Below are positions 36,811 through 45,638 of a DNA stretch of 64,000 nucleotides, piece by piece; positions within the stretch are counted from its first letter, which is position 1, and each line of letters begins with the position of its first letter. The notes under the pieces were generated by a model, which was not told the origin of the DNA, did no database searches, and saw only the letters and a program-made list of their open reading frames with translations. The stretch covers positions 434,001-498,000 of the forward strand of contig JAUXRX010000017.1 of the NCBI GenBank assembly GCA_030681645.1. Reading direction: 5' to 3'. This DNA comes from Archangium sp. Lineage in GTDB: Bacteria; Myxococcota; Myxococcia; Myxococcales; Myxococcaceae. The position numbers and the translations under genes were made by a program.

Positions 36811-37008
36811 TTACGCCGCGGTCCCGCCGAAATCCACCAACCGGCCCACGGGGGCGAGCAGGAGGAGGTGTGCACCTGCGAGCGCCGCGAGGGCCGCCGC
36901 GCCGCCGTCATATTGCAGTGCAACACAACCGACCAGCGGCAGCACCAGGGCCCCGACCACGAGCACGCTGCCGAGGGCGACGCGGAAGAGGCATTTGCGG
37001 GGCGACAT
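36811..37008 (-). CDS. Small two-helix membrane protein
   Basis: 65 residues, MSPRKCLFRVALGSVLVVGA then LVLPLVGCVALQY and AALAALAGAHLLLLAPVG. The basic start and two hydrophobic helices suggest an inner-membrane protein. GGAG five bases before ATG 37008 and a 23-base gap to the next gene support its being real and the first gene of the leftward operon. It is divergent from phaR across 115 bases. No family recognised. Confidence 0.55.
   Translation of the reverse strand: MSPRKCLFRVALGSVLVVGALVLPLVGCVALQYDGGAAALAALAGAHLLLLAPVGRLVDFGGTAA
36914..36922. promoter_or_regulatory. Third TGC-N3-GCA site, inside the first leftward gene
   Basis: TGCAGTGCA with flanks that read, on the minus strand, TGTTGCACTGCAAT. 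This matches the other two candidate PhaR sites but lies within a coding sequence (VALQY region), so it may be chance or a downstream operator (roadblock) for the leftward arm. Confidence 0.3.
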
Positions 37009-37087
37009 GGGCGGCTCCGAAGAATTGTGCAGGTGCGAAGAGAAAGGCCTCTTCTCGCGTTCAGGGGGTGCCTGTCAAGTCCATCCA

Positions 37088-37100
37088 TGTTGCATCGCAC
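37088..37100. promoter_or_regulatory. Candidate PhaR operator in the phaR/leftward-operon promoter region
   Basis: TGTTGCATCGCAC, with TGC-ATC-GCA at 37091-37099, lies 24 bases before the phaR start in the 115-base divergent region. PhaR proteins of Paracoccus and Ralstonia are known repressors that bind TGC/GCA-type dyads at phaP and phaR promoters. The same 13-base pattern recurs upstream of the phasin gene. Position suits autoregulation of phaR and control of the divergent operon. Confidence 0.55.
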
Positions 37101-37123
37101 ACTGGCGTTGGTAGGGTGGCGCC

Positions 37124-37636
37124 ATGCTCGTCAAGAAATACGGAAACCGGCGCCTCTACGACACCGACTCGAGCCGGTACATCACCCTGGAAGATCTGAC
37201 CGCGCTCATCCGCGACGGTGCCGAAGCGAAGGTGGTCGACGCCAAGACCGGCCAGGACCTCACCCAGGTGACGCTCACGCAGATCATCATGGAAGGGCGG
37301 GGGGCCGACAAGATCCTCCCCGCGCCGCTGCTCCACCAGCTCATTCGCCTCGGAGATGACGCCCTCGCCGACTTCCTCGGGCGCTACGTGCAGGCCGCCC
37401 TCGAGCTCTACCTGACGGCGAAGAAGACCACCCAGAGCTTCATGCCCTTCAACCCCCTGGTGGCCCTCACCCAGTTCGCCAACAACACCCCCTTCGGCGG
37501 CTGGACCCAGTCGTCCACCCGGCCCGTGCCCGTGCCGTCCAACGCGCCGCCGCCCGAGCCCGCCCTCGACGACGTCCAGCAGATGCGCAAGGAGCTCGAC
37601 GAGCTCAAGGGCATGCTGCGCAAGCGTAAGAAATGA
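37124..37636 (+). CDS. phaR: Polyhydroxyalkanoate synthesis regulator PhaR
   Basis: 170 residues. The N-terminal domain LVKKYGNRRLYDTDSSRYIT with LEDLTALIRDGAEAKVVDAK is the PHB/PHA accumulation-regulator DNA-binding domain. The next segment TQVTLTQIIMEGRG followed by HQLIRLGDDALADFLGRYVQ matches the PHB_acc domain. PhaR senses free PHA or granule surface and represses phasin and its own gene until polymer accumulates. It is followed by the phasin, synthase and reductase genes on the same strand, and candidate operators flank it. The C-terminal coil (DELKGMLRKRKK) is usual. Confidence 0.93.
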   Translation: MLVKKYGNRRLYDTDSSRYITLEDLTALIRDGAEAKVVDAKTGQDLTQVTLTQIIMEGRGADKILPAPLLHQLIRLGDDALADFLGRYVQAALELYLTAKKTTQSFMPFNPLVALTQFANNTPFGGWTQSSTRPVPVPSNAPPPEPALDDVQQMRKELDELKGMLRKRKK

Positions 37637-37638
37637 CC

Positions 37639-37667
37639 GCAGATTGGTGCGGTGCAACAAAATCTGC
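37639..37667. promoter_or_regulatory. Candidate PhaR operator upstream of the phasin gene
   Basis: The dyad TGCGGTGCA (37648-37656; reverse strand TGTTGCACCGCAC) is nearly centred in a perfect 7-bp inverted repeat, GCAGATT (37639-37645) and AATCTGC (37661-37667). It begins three bases after the phaR stop and directly abuts the putative -35 box of the phasin promoter, so it could serve both as the phaR terminator stem and as a repressor site. Confidence 0.6.
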
Positions 37668-37695
37668 TTGACGCGAAGGGTCATCTGGTTAATTT
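37668..37695 (+). promoter_or_regulatory. Putative sigma70-type promoter of the phasin gene
   Basis: TTGACG (37668-37673), 16 bases, then TAATTT (37690-37695) within an unusually AT-rich patch (GGTTAATTTATACGG). About 70 bases of leader follow, ending in AGGAG before the phasin ATG at 37765. The operator described at 37639 lies immediately upstream. Confidence 0.5.
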
Positions 37696-37764
37696 ATACG
37701 GCGTGCCGGACGAGCTTTCCGCCCGGCTTTCGCAGTGAACGCCGCACAAACCAGGAGAAACCCC

Positions 37765-38037
37765 ATGGCCGAGACCAAGACCGTCGCTTCGCAGGTGCAG
37801 CATTTCGCGGGCGAGAACGTGAAGAAGATGTTCGAAGAGCAGTCGACCCGCATGACCCAGGTGTTCGAGGAGATGGGCAAGGCCCACTCGAAGTGGATCG
37901 AGTACGGCAACACCCAGCTCGACGAGATGAACGAGCTGATGAAGACCCAGTTCAACTACGTCAACGAGCTCGCCGCCGGCATGCGCAAGCTCACCCTCGA
38001 GAACGCCAGGAAGACGGCCGAGACGTTCAAGGCCTGA
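37765..38037 (+). CDS. Phasin-family PHA granule protein
   Basis: 90 residues from ATG 37765, with AGGAG upstream. All-helical, no signal peptide: VQHFAGENVKKMFEEQSTRM...MTQVFEEMGKAHSKWIEYGN...LDEMNELMKTQFNYVNELAA. This matches the heptad-like amphipathic helices of Phasin_2-type proteins, which coat PHA granules. It has its own promoter and a candidate PhaR site. A strong hairpin 15 bases after the stop separates it from the synthase gene, as expected for a highly expressed structural protein. Confidence 0.78.
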   Translation: MAETKTVASQVQHFAGENVKKMFEEQSTRMTQVFEEMGKAHSKWIEYGNTQLDEMNELMKTQFNYVNELAAGMRKLTLENARKTAETFKA

Positions 38038-38052
38038 AGTCGCAGTCCCTCC

Positions 38053-38081
38053 ACGCCGTGATGAGAGCTCCATCACGGCGT
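38053..38081 (+). terminator. Strong hairpin between phasin and PHA synthase genes
   Basis: ACGCCGTGATG (38053-38063) and CATCACGGCGT (38071-38081) are perfectly complementary (11 bp) around the 7-base loop AGAGCTC. A pyrimidine stretch (GTCCCTTCTCTTT) follows, though not a clean U-tract. It probably terminates most phasin transcripts and lets a minority read through to phaC, setting the phasin-to-synthase ratio. It also makes an in-frame GTG at 38080 an unlikely start for the synthase. Confidence 0.7.
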
Positions 38082-38118
38082 GTCCCTTCTCTTTCGCAGT
38101 GAAGCGAGGTCTCTCACC

Positions 38119-39111
38119 ATGTTCGACGCCCCCGTCACCCTGATGCCCACCCAGCGCAGCACCGTGCTCACCGACGGGCCCGCGTCGCTCTACCGCTTCA
38201 CCCGCCTCGACGATGTTGCACCTGCGAAGGCACCCCCGGTGCTGCTGGTGCCCTCGATGATCAACCGCTGGTACGTGCTCGACCTCCGCACCGGGGCGTC
38301 GGTGGCCGAAGCGCTGGTGAAGGCCGGGCTCGACACCTGGTGCCTCGACTGGGGCGCACCCGAAGATCACGATCGCTACTTCACCTGGGGCGAGGCCGTG
38401 CAGCGCCTCGACCGCATGATGCGCCGGGTGCGCCGCGAGACCGGCCAGGCGAAGATCACCGTGCTCGGCTACTGCATGGGCGCGACGCTCACCTCGGTGC
38501 ACGCCGCCCTGCACCCCGACCTCTACGCCGGCTTCATCAACCTGCTGGGGCCCATCGACTTCTCCGAGGCCGGCATGCTCGGGCGCATGACCGACCCGCG
38601 CTGGTTCGACGCCAACGTGGTCGCGGCCGCCGGCAACGTGAGCCCCGAGCAGATGCAGAGCGGCTTCAAGCTGCTGCGCCCCACCCAGGATCTCGCGAAG
38701 GCCGTCACCCAGCTCGACAAGGCCTTCGACCCCGTCTTCCGCACCGCGTCCCAGGCGCTCGAGGCGTGGGCGGGCGACAACGTCGCGTTCCCCGCGGCCG
38801 CGTACACCACCTACATCAACGAGCTGTACCAGAAGAACTGGCTCATCCAGGGCAAGCACCACGCGCTGGGCCAGCGGGTGGATCTCAAGGCCATCACCTG
38901 TCCGCTCCTCACCATCGCCGCCGACAAGGACAGCATCTGTCCTCCGAAGGCCGCGGTGGCCTTGAACGGCGCGGTCGGCTCGAGCCAGACCCAGGTGCTG
39001 CCGGTGCCCGGCGGGCACGTGGGCGCAGTGGTGGGCAGCAAGGCCGCTGACAAGCTGTATCCTGCGCTCATCACCTGGATGAAGGAGAGAACATGCAGCT
39101 CAGTGAGCTGA
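38119..39111 (+). CDS. phaC: Polyhydroxyalkanoate synthase (PhaC), second copy
   Basis: 330 residues from ATG 38119. Same family motifs as the synthase encoded at 29084: VPSMINRWYVLDL, CLDWGAPEDHDRY, GYCMGA with nucleophile Cys119, the acid in IAADKDSICPP (Asp271 by position) and LPVPGGHVG (His300). It lacks the Lys/Pro-rich C-terminal tail of the first copy. At 330 residues it is on the short side even for class III. The two synthases differ throughout, so they may have different substrates or form a hetero-complex. The reductase gene begins 19 bases inside its 3-prime end. Confidence 0.92.
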   Translation: MFDAPVTLMPTQRSTVLTDGPASLYRFTRLDDVAPAKAPPVLLVPSMINRWYVLDLRTGASVAEALVKAGLDTWCLDWGAPEDHDRYFTWGEAVQRLDRMMRRVRRETGQAKITVLGYCMGATLTSVHAALHPDLYAGFINLLGPIDFSEAGMLGRMTDPRWFDANVVAAAGNVSPEQMQSGFKLLRPTQDLAKAVTQLDKAFDPVFRTASQALEAWAGDNVAFPAAAYTTYINELYQKNWLIQGKHHALGQRVDLKAITCPLLTIAADKDSICPPKAAVALNGAVGSSQTQVLPVPGGHVGAVVGSKAADKLYPALITWMKERTCSSVS

Positions 39112-39839
39112 AGATCATCGTCACCGGCGGCGCCCAGGGCATGGGCGCGCACTTCGCCACCCGCTTGCTCGAGGCCGGCGCGAAGGTCGCCGTCGGCGAC
39201 ATCAACGAAGAGGCGCTCAAGGCGCTCCCCGCGGGCATCAAGCGGCGCAGGCTGGACGTGGGCAACGAGGCCGACATCATCAGCTTCGTCGAGTGGGCTC
39301 ACGCCGAGCTGGGCGGCCTCAACGGCCTCATCAACAACGCCGGCATCATTCGTGACGGGCTGCTGGTGAAGAAGGACAAGACCACCGGCGCGGTGGTGAA
39401 GATGAGCACCGATCAGTTCAACTCGGTCATCAACGTCAACCTCACGGGCGCGACCCTGATGGTGCGCGAGGTGGTGGCGAAGATGGTGGGCACCGAGCAG
39501 CGCCCCGGCGTCATCGTCAACATGTCGTCGATCGCCCGCCACGGGAACCGCGGCCAGAGCAACTACGTCTCGGCCAAGGCGGCGCTCGCGGCCAACACCG
39601 TCACCTGGTCGCGCGAGTTCGCCGCCTTCGGCGTGCGCGTGGGCGCCATCGCCCCCGGCATGATCGAGACCCCCATGGTCGCCGGCATGAACCAGAAGGC
39701 CCTCGACTCGTTCATCGAGAAGATCCCCGTCGGCCGCATCGGCAAGCCCGAGGACATCTGGCTGGCGGTGAAGTTCATCATCGAGTGCGACTACTTCACC
39801 GGCCGCACCATCGACGTCGACGGCGGCTTCGGCTTCTGA
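39093..39839 (+). CDS. SDR-family acetoacetyl-CoA / 3-oxoacyl reductase (PhaB/FabG-like)
   Basis: 248 residues. Cofactor motif VTGGAQGMGAHFA (residues 10-22), NNAG at about 83-86, and the catalytic set Ser (MSSIARHG) with YVSAKAA (Tyr-x3-Lys). The C-terminus ends in DVDGGFGF, typical of the family. In this position, directly downstream of a PHA synthase gene and overlapping it, it most likely makes (R)-3-hydroxybutyryl-CoA from acetoacetyl-CoA as PhaB does. On sequence alone it could equally be a FabG-type enzyme. GGAGAG lies just before ATG 39093. Confidence 0.88.
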   Translation: MQLSELKIIVTGGAQGMGAHFATRLLEAGAKVAVGDINEEALKALPAGIKRRRLDVGNEADIISFVEWAHAELGGLNGLINNAGIIRDGLLVKKDKTTGAVVKMSTDQFNSVINVNLTGATLMVREVVAKMVGTEQRPGVIVNMSSIARHGNRGQSNYVSAKAALAANTVTWSREFAAFGVRVGAIAPGMIETPMVAGMNQKALDSFIEKIPVGRIGKPEDIWLAVKFIIECDYFTGRTIDVDGGFGF

Positions 39840-39883
39840 GCCGCTCGCGGGGGCGGGCGAAAGAGGGTAGACCCGCTCCCGTT

Positions 39884-40707
<824 letters not shown>

Positions 40708-40711
<4 letters not shown>

Positions 40712-42111
40712 CCACGATCGATCAGCGTTGCCTGGCCATCGTCGGCCTCACCGAGATCGAGACGCTGCAGGAGCGCATCCTCTCTGAATTCTCCTCGTTG
40801 TGCGCCGCGCAGAGTGGCGCGCTCTGGGTGTCGGGCGAGCGGGTGGGCATGCGCCTGCGCGCCTGGCGCGGCATGCTCGATCGCGCCGCGCTGCCCGACC
40901 TGGTCGACCCCAGCCTGGTGCAGTCGCACGCGTGGAAGGCCGGCACCTCGCTGCTGGTGCCGCTCATGTCCACCGCCGGCGAGCTGATGGCGCTGGTGCA
41001 GCTCAGCGACCCCATCTCGGGGTCCTTCCCCGACGAGCTGCTGGCTGACTGCGAGGCCTTCGGCAGCTTCGCGGCCACCGCGCTCAAGACGGCCACGCGC
41101 TTCGCCCAGCTCCAGCGGCAGGGCCTGCGCGATCGCGAGACCGGCGCGTACACGCTCTCGTACTTCACCGACTACGCCACCAAGGAAATCTACAAAGCCC
41201 GCCGCTACGGCCGCGCCTTCTCGCTGCTGACCTTCTCGCTCGACAACCTGGCCGGCATCCGCCAGCGGGTCGGCCACGCAGCGGTGCGGCAGGCGCAGCA
41301 GATCGTGCTGCGGGTGATCTCTCAGATCATTCGCGACTCCGACGTGGTGGCCCGGGCCACCGAGCAGGAATTCCACGTGCTGCTGCCCGAGACCGACTAC
41401 TTCGGCGGCCTCATGTTCCTGCGCCGCGCGCTCTCGTCGGTGATCGACGAGGCCGACGCCAGGGCGCTCGAGGCCCGGGTGCCCATGGGGCTCACCGGCG
41501 GCGTGGCCACCTTCCCCCGTGACGGTGACGACTTCGACGAGCTGCTGGTGTGCTGCCGCCGCCGCATGGACGAGCGCCGCGGCTCGCTGCACCACCACCT
41601 GCGGCTCGAGCCGCTGCCCTTCTGGGACGAGGTCGAGCTGCTGCTGGGCAACTCCCGCTCGCCGCGCCTGCCCGACGCGCCGGGCGAGCCTTCGCGCCGG
41701 GGCAAGGTGGCCGACGTGCTCTTCGAGGAACTGCAGGGCGAGATCGGCCGCGAGTTCCTGCGCGAGCCGATGGCCCGCGGCCTGCTCTACGTCGGCGGCC
41801 CGGCGGTGAAGGGCGACCTGCCCATCGTGCGCTCGCTCGATCACGCGCCTTCCGACTTCGCGCCGCGCGTCTACGTGCTGGGCCGCCACGCCGACCTGCA
41901 GGAACACCACGCGATGACCCCGGTGTTCCTCGAGGGCGACGAGCGCCTGGCGCGCCACGAGTTCCTGTTGTGGATGGGCGACGGCTCGGCCTACGCGCTC
42001 CTGCAGCGCCGGGGGCGCGGCGCCACCTGGGGCTTCCACACTTCTGATCCCACCCTGGTCGAGGGGCTCGTCAGCAAGCTCCAGACTGCCTACGACCTGC
42101 AGCCCTACTAG
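40708..42111 (+). CDS. GAF plus degenerate GGDEF-domain protein
   Basis: 467 residues from GTG 40708. An N-terminal GAF-like domain (about 15-135; TSLLVPLMSTAGELMALVQL) is followed by a GGDEF-like domain (about 145-290; DRETGAYTLSYFTDYATKEI...FSLLTFSLDNL). The signature loop reads RATEQEFHVLLPET where active cyclases have RxGGDEF, so di-GMP synthesis is unlikely; it may bind a nucleotide or a partner. The C-terminal 170 residues are unassigned. It is coupled to dapF upstream and lies two bases before the receiver-PATAN gene, with which it probably works. Confidence 0.82.
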
Positions 42112-42113
42112 CC

Positions 42114-43637
42114 ATGGCGACCGCCCGCAAAGTGCTCCTGGCAGACCCCGATGTCGGCGCCATTCGTGCGCTCACGAAGGCCCTGCGCGCTCGCGGCTAC
42201 CAGGTGCAGCACGCGCCCGACGGCAGCAAGGCGCTCGAGGTCTCGGTGCTGCGGCACCCCGACGTGATCCTCTTCGACGAGACCTGCACGCTCATCGAGG
42301 CGCGATCGTTCATCCAGATCCTCGGGTCGAACCCGCGCACCGAGGACATTCCCGTGGTGGTCACCACCACCTCGCGCGATCTGGACAAGTTCCGGCAGCT
42401 CCGCGAAGGCGTGCTGCAGAAGCCCTTCAACCTCGACGAGGTGATCGCGCGCATCGACCACCTCTGCCGCCGCGCCGAGGCCGCCCACGAGCTCAAGGGT
42501 GACGCCCGGGAAATCGAAGGCGGCCTCGCCCAGCTGCCGCTGGCCGACCTGATGCAGATCATGGCGATGAACCGGCGCACCGGCCGCCTCGTGCTCGCGC
42601 ACGGCCAGGAGCGGGGTGAGATTCAGATCGCCGAGGGCAAGCCGGTCAACGCCCGGGTCAACGACATCCAGGGAGAGAAGGCGCTCTTCAGGTTGATCGG
42701 CTGGCGCGACGGCACCTTCGCCTTCCACCCCGGCCCGGCACCGGCCCGGGCGAAGATCGATCGTTCGATGGAAGACGCGCTGCTCGAGGGCATGCGCCAG
42801 AGCGACGAGCGCGAGCGGCTGCTGGGCTTCCTCCCCCCGCTGGGCCAGTCGCTGGCGCTGGTCCCCGACGCGGGCGAGCTGATCGAGCCGCACCCGGTGA
42901 CGAAGGAGATCCTGCGGGTGCTCAGCCAGCCGCGGAAGGTCTCCGAGCTGCTCGATCTGGCCGACGCCGCCGATCTCGACATCCTCGGGGCGCTGGTCAC
43001 GCTGATCGAGAAGGGCATCGTGCAGCGCTTCGACGCGGTCGGCGTGCAAGACGCGCCGCTGCTGGGCACTGCCGAGGTGCACGCGCTTCGCGGCAAGCTG
43101 CTGCGGGGCAGGGCGCACCGCAACGCGCTGGTGGCGAAGGTGATCATCTGCGGCACGGGGCCGAAGGCGGGGCGCTGGTTCCTGCGCTCGCTGCCGGGCC
43201 TCAAGGCGATCACCAGCGACCCGGCGTGCCTGCGCAGCAGCTTCGGCACCCTGGGCACGCTCGAGATCAGCGACGTGCTCAAGGTCGACTTCGTGTTCGC
43301 CCCGACCGCGGAGGCCGCACGGCCGCTGTGGCGACCCTTCCTCTCGGCGGCCATCGGCGCCCTGGTGATCGAAGAGACCGACGCCCTGATGAAGCAGGCC
43401 CGCTTCTGCGCCTTCGAGCTGCGCTTGCCGGTCGTCTTCGCGGCAGGCGCGGCGGCGGGTGGGCTCAACAGCTCCGAGGTGTTGCCCCCGGTCCTGCGCG
43501 GGGCGCCCGGGGGCGCGGCCGTGGTGAGCACCGACGTGGCCGGGGCCGTGCGGACCCTCCTGCTGGCGGCGATGCAGACGCCCAACCAGGAGATCCCCGA
43601 GGCGATGGCCAACGGCGAGCGGACGGGTGAGGCCTGA
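42114..43637 (+). CDS. Response regulator with PATAN (DUF4388) domain and GTPase-like C-terminus
   Basis: 507 residues. A receiver domain (1-120) has the phospho-acceptor Asp55 (VILFDETC) and Lys103 (LQKPFN). The DUF4388/PATAN domain (about 130-240; EGGLAQLPLADLMQIMAMNR, TGRLVLAHGQERGEIQIAEG) is followed by a helical winged-helix-like region. A C-terminal segment VAKVIICGTGPKAGRWFLRS...LVIEETDALMKQA has the order of a small GTPase (P-loop, then hydrophobic strands) but with GTGPKAGR in place of GxxxxGKS/T. It probably no longer hydrolyses GTP. It sits two bases after the degenerate-GGDEF gene. Similar multidomain regulators act in myxobacterial motility and development. Confidence 0.85.
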   Translation: MATARKVLLADPDVGAIRALTKALRARGYQVQHAPDGSKALEVSVLRHPDVILFDETCTLIEARSFIQILGSNPRTEDIPVVVTTTSRDLDKFRQLREGVLQKPFNLDEVIARIDHLCRRAEAAHELKGDAREIEGGLAQLPLADLMQIMAMNRRTGRLVLAHGQERGEIQIAEGKPVNARVNDIQGEKALFRLIGWRDGTFAFHPGPAPARAKIDRSMEDALLEGMRQSDERERLLGFLPPLGQSLALVPDAGELIEPHPVTKEILRVLSQPRKVSELLDLADAADLDILGALVTLIEKGIVQRFDAVGVQDAPLLGTAEVHALRGKLLRGRAHRNALVAKVIICGTGPKAGRWFLRSLPGLKAITSDPACLRSSFGTLGTLEISDVLKVDFVFAPTAEAARPLWRPFLSAAIGALVIEETDALMKQARFCAFELRLPVVFAAGAAAGGLNSSEVLPPVLRGAPGGAAVVSTDVAGAVRTLLLAAMQTPNQEIPEAMANGERTGEA

Positions 43638-43720
43638 CCCTCGCCGCGGGGCCGACCCGTGCGCGGGCACCTGAGTTCGGGCCGGTGGCGCTGGCGCAGA
43701 CGCTGCAAAGCCTCTGACGC

Positions 43721-43876
43721 ATGAAGCCGCTCAGCCCGCTCCCGTCGATCGTCGCCCAGGCTGCCAACGACCTGCCCGAAGTGCCTTCGACCGAACGGGC
43801 TCGCGAGCGCACCCGGGAACGCCGGCTGCGCGGACCGAGCTGGAGCTCGCCTTCCCACGAGGCCCGCAGCGCCTGA
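43721..43876 (+). CDS. Possible small Arg-rich protein
   Basis: A 51-codon frame, MKPLSPLPSIVAQAANDLPE then an Arg/Glu-rich segment (TERARERTRERRLRG), fills part of the 269-base gap after the regulator gene. Codon third positions are GC-rich like the neighbours, but there is no clear ribosome-binding site and no recognisable family. It may be a small basic protein or a chance frame. Confidence 0.28.
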   Translation: MKPLSPLPSIVAQAANDLPEVPSTERARERTRERRLRGPSWSSPSHEARSA

Positions 43877-43906
43877 GCCAGGGGGCCCCTCGCGGTGGGC
43901 CGGTCG

Positions 43907-44281
43907 CTACCGCGCGGGCCGCTTCGTGCGCACGAGCGAGCCGTCGCCGGGATCCTCTTCGAGCGCCTCGCGCACGCCCGGCAGCTGACGCAGCAGCTCG
44001 AACTCCACCTCGTCGAGCGTGGTGAGCCTCGTGGATCGAAGGTGCTCGAGCCTGATCTCGACCTTCACCACGCCCGCGCCGTCTCTGGTGGCCACCACCC
44101 GGGAATCGCCCCCGGCGTCGCGGCACTTCGCGATGTCGAGCTGCAGGGCCTTGAGGCGCCGCGAGATGCGCATCGCCTGCTTGCCTTCGGGAGAATCGAA
44201 GGTGTGGAAGTGCCGGTTGCGCGAGAGCGGGGCCCCCTCGTCGAAGAGGCGGAGGACGAGCTTGCGCACGAAGGGATCCAT
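43907..44281 (-). CDS. Hypothetical protein
   Basis: 124 residues, MDPFVRKLVLRLFDEGAPLS then a charged alpha/beta protein (RNRHFHTFDSPEGKQAMRIS, VVKVEIRLEHLRSTRLTTLD). It has no signal peptide or membrane helix, so it is probably cytosolic. Divergent from the TPR lipoprotein with 36 bases between starts. No family recognised; composition and codon use look normal. Confidence 0.72.
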   Translation of the reverse strand: MDPFVRKLVLRLFDEGAPLSRNRHFHTFDSPEGKQAMRISRRLKALQLDIAKCRDAGGDSRVVATRDGAGVVKVEIRLEHLRSTRLTTLDEVEFELLRQLPGVREALEEDPGDGSLVRTKRPAR

Positions 44282-44317
44282 CGACCGCGGATCGTAACAT
44301 CTGTACTTTGCGATCTG

Positions 44318-45637
44318 ATGCGACGACTGAGTTTGCTCCTCGGAGCTGCGCTGAGCCTGCTGGCCTGCGAGGAGGCCTCGAAGGCCCAGGAGCGCAAGAA
44401 GATCGAGCGGACCGTGGACTTCGTGGCCCAGGGCCGCGCCGAGATGTCTGCGGGCCGGCCCGAATCGGCGGTGCACGAGTTCAAGAAGGCCATCTCGGCC
44501 AGCCCTGAAGACGTGAGCCTCTACCTGCTGCTCGCCGAGGCCTACCACGCGTCAGGCAACGAGGCGGGCGCGACGCTGACCCTCAAGCAGGCCGAGTCGA
44601 TCTCCGGCGTGAAGGACCCGAGCATTCGCCGGCAGCGCGCCGAGATGTTGCTCAAGATGCACCAGGTGAAGGCTGCCACCGCCGAGCTGATGTCGATGCG
44701 CGACGACGACCTGCTCACCGACACCGAGATCCTCGACCTGTGCCGGCTGCTCGCGCACGCCGGCAAGATCAACGAGGCCTTCAAGACGCTCGAGCGCATC
44801 CAGACGAGATCGCCCGACGACGTCGAGGCCAAGACGATGGAGGCCGAGATCCTCTTCCTCAAGGGCGACGTGCTTCTGGCGGCGAAGCTCATGGACAGGC
44901 TCCTCGCCGAGACGCCGTCGCTCACCTCGGCCCGGCTGCTGCGCGCCCGCTACTTCCTCAACGAGCGCCAGCTCGAGCAGGCCGAGCAGGACGTGAGCAT
45001 GGTCGACCCCCGCGACGCCAAGCGCACCGACGTGGTGACGCTGCGCGCCCGGGTGCTCAACGAGCTCGAGCGGTCCGACGAGGCCGCGGCGCTGCTCGAG
45101 CGCCTGGTCGACGAGAACCCGAAGGACGCCGAGACGCTCGCGCTGCTGGCCGAGACCCGGCTGCTGCAGGGCAAGGGCGGCGACGCGCAGGTGCTGGTCG
45201 ACCAGATCCTCGCGATGGAGCCCCGCTGGGCGCGCGCTCTCTACGTGCGGGGCCGGGCGCTCGAGCAGCAGGATCGGCTCGACGAGGCGCTCAACGACTA
45301 CCAGTCGGCGCTGCTCACCGACGCCAGCTTCGTGCCCGCGCTCAAGCGCATCTGGCGCATCCACGACAAGAAGGGCAACAAGGCCGAGGCCATCGACACG
45401 CTCGAGATGTTGTTCTTCCAGAACGACATCGACAACGAAGAGAAGGTGCAGCTCGCCCGCTACTACTCGGAGACCTGGGCGAACGTGGAGCGCGGGGAGA
45501 AGTTGATCAACGAGGCCCTGCGCAAGGACCCGAAGAACGCCGACTACCTCAAGATCAAGGCGAAGCTCGCCAAGGGCAACCAGGGGAAGAAGAAGAAGTC
45601 TGGCGGGATCCAGATCATCCGCGGCAAGGGCCGCTGA
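44318..45637 (+). CDS. TPR-repeat lipoprotein
   Basis: 439 residues from ATG 44318. MRRLSLLLGAALSLLACEEA has a lipobox (LLAC). About ten TPR-type repeats cover residues 40-420 (SAGRPESAVHEFKKAISASP, EDVSLYLLLAEAYHASGNEA, RGRALEQQDRLDEALNDYQS). The tail is Lys-rich (GNQGKKKKSGG). Such lipoproteins scaffold envelope complexes. Its stop lies one base from the stop of the convergent peptidase gene. Confidence 0.85.
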   Translation: MRRLSLLLGAALSLLACEEASKAQERKKIERTVDFVAQGRAEMSAGRPESAVHEFKKAISASPEDVSLYLLLAEAYHASGNEAGATLTLKQAESISGVKDPSIRRQRAEMLLKMHQVKAATAELMSMRDDDLLTDTEILDLCRLLAHAGKINEAFKTLERIQTRSPDDVEAKTMEAEILFLKGDVLLAAKLMDRLLAETPSLTSARLLRARYFLNERQLEQAEQDVSMVDPRDAKRTDVVTLRARVLNELERSDEAAALLERLVDENPKDAETLALLAETRLLQGKGGDAQVLVDQILAMEPRWARALYVRGRALEQQDRLDEALNDYQSALLTDASFVPALKRIWRIHDKKGNKAEAIDTLEMLFFQNDIDNEEKVQLARYYSETWANVERGEKLINEALRKDPKNADYLKIKAKLAKGNQGKKKKSGGIQIIRGKGR

Positions 45638-45638
45638 C

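Noticed and set aside
38080..38118. GTG 38080 as start of the second PHA synthase
   Set aside because: It lies in the right arm of an 11-bp hairpin and adds residues not typical of the family; ATG 38119 has GAGG upstream.
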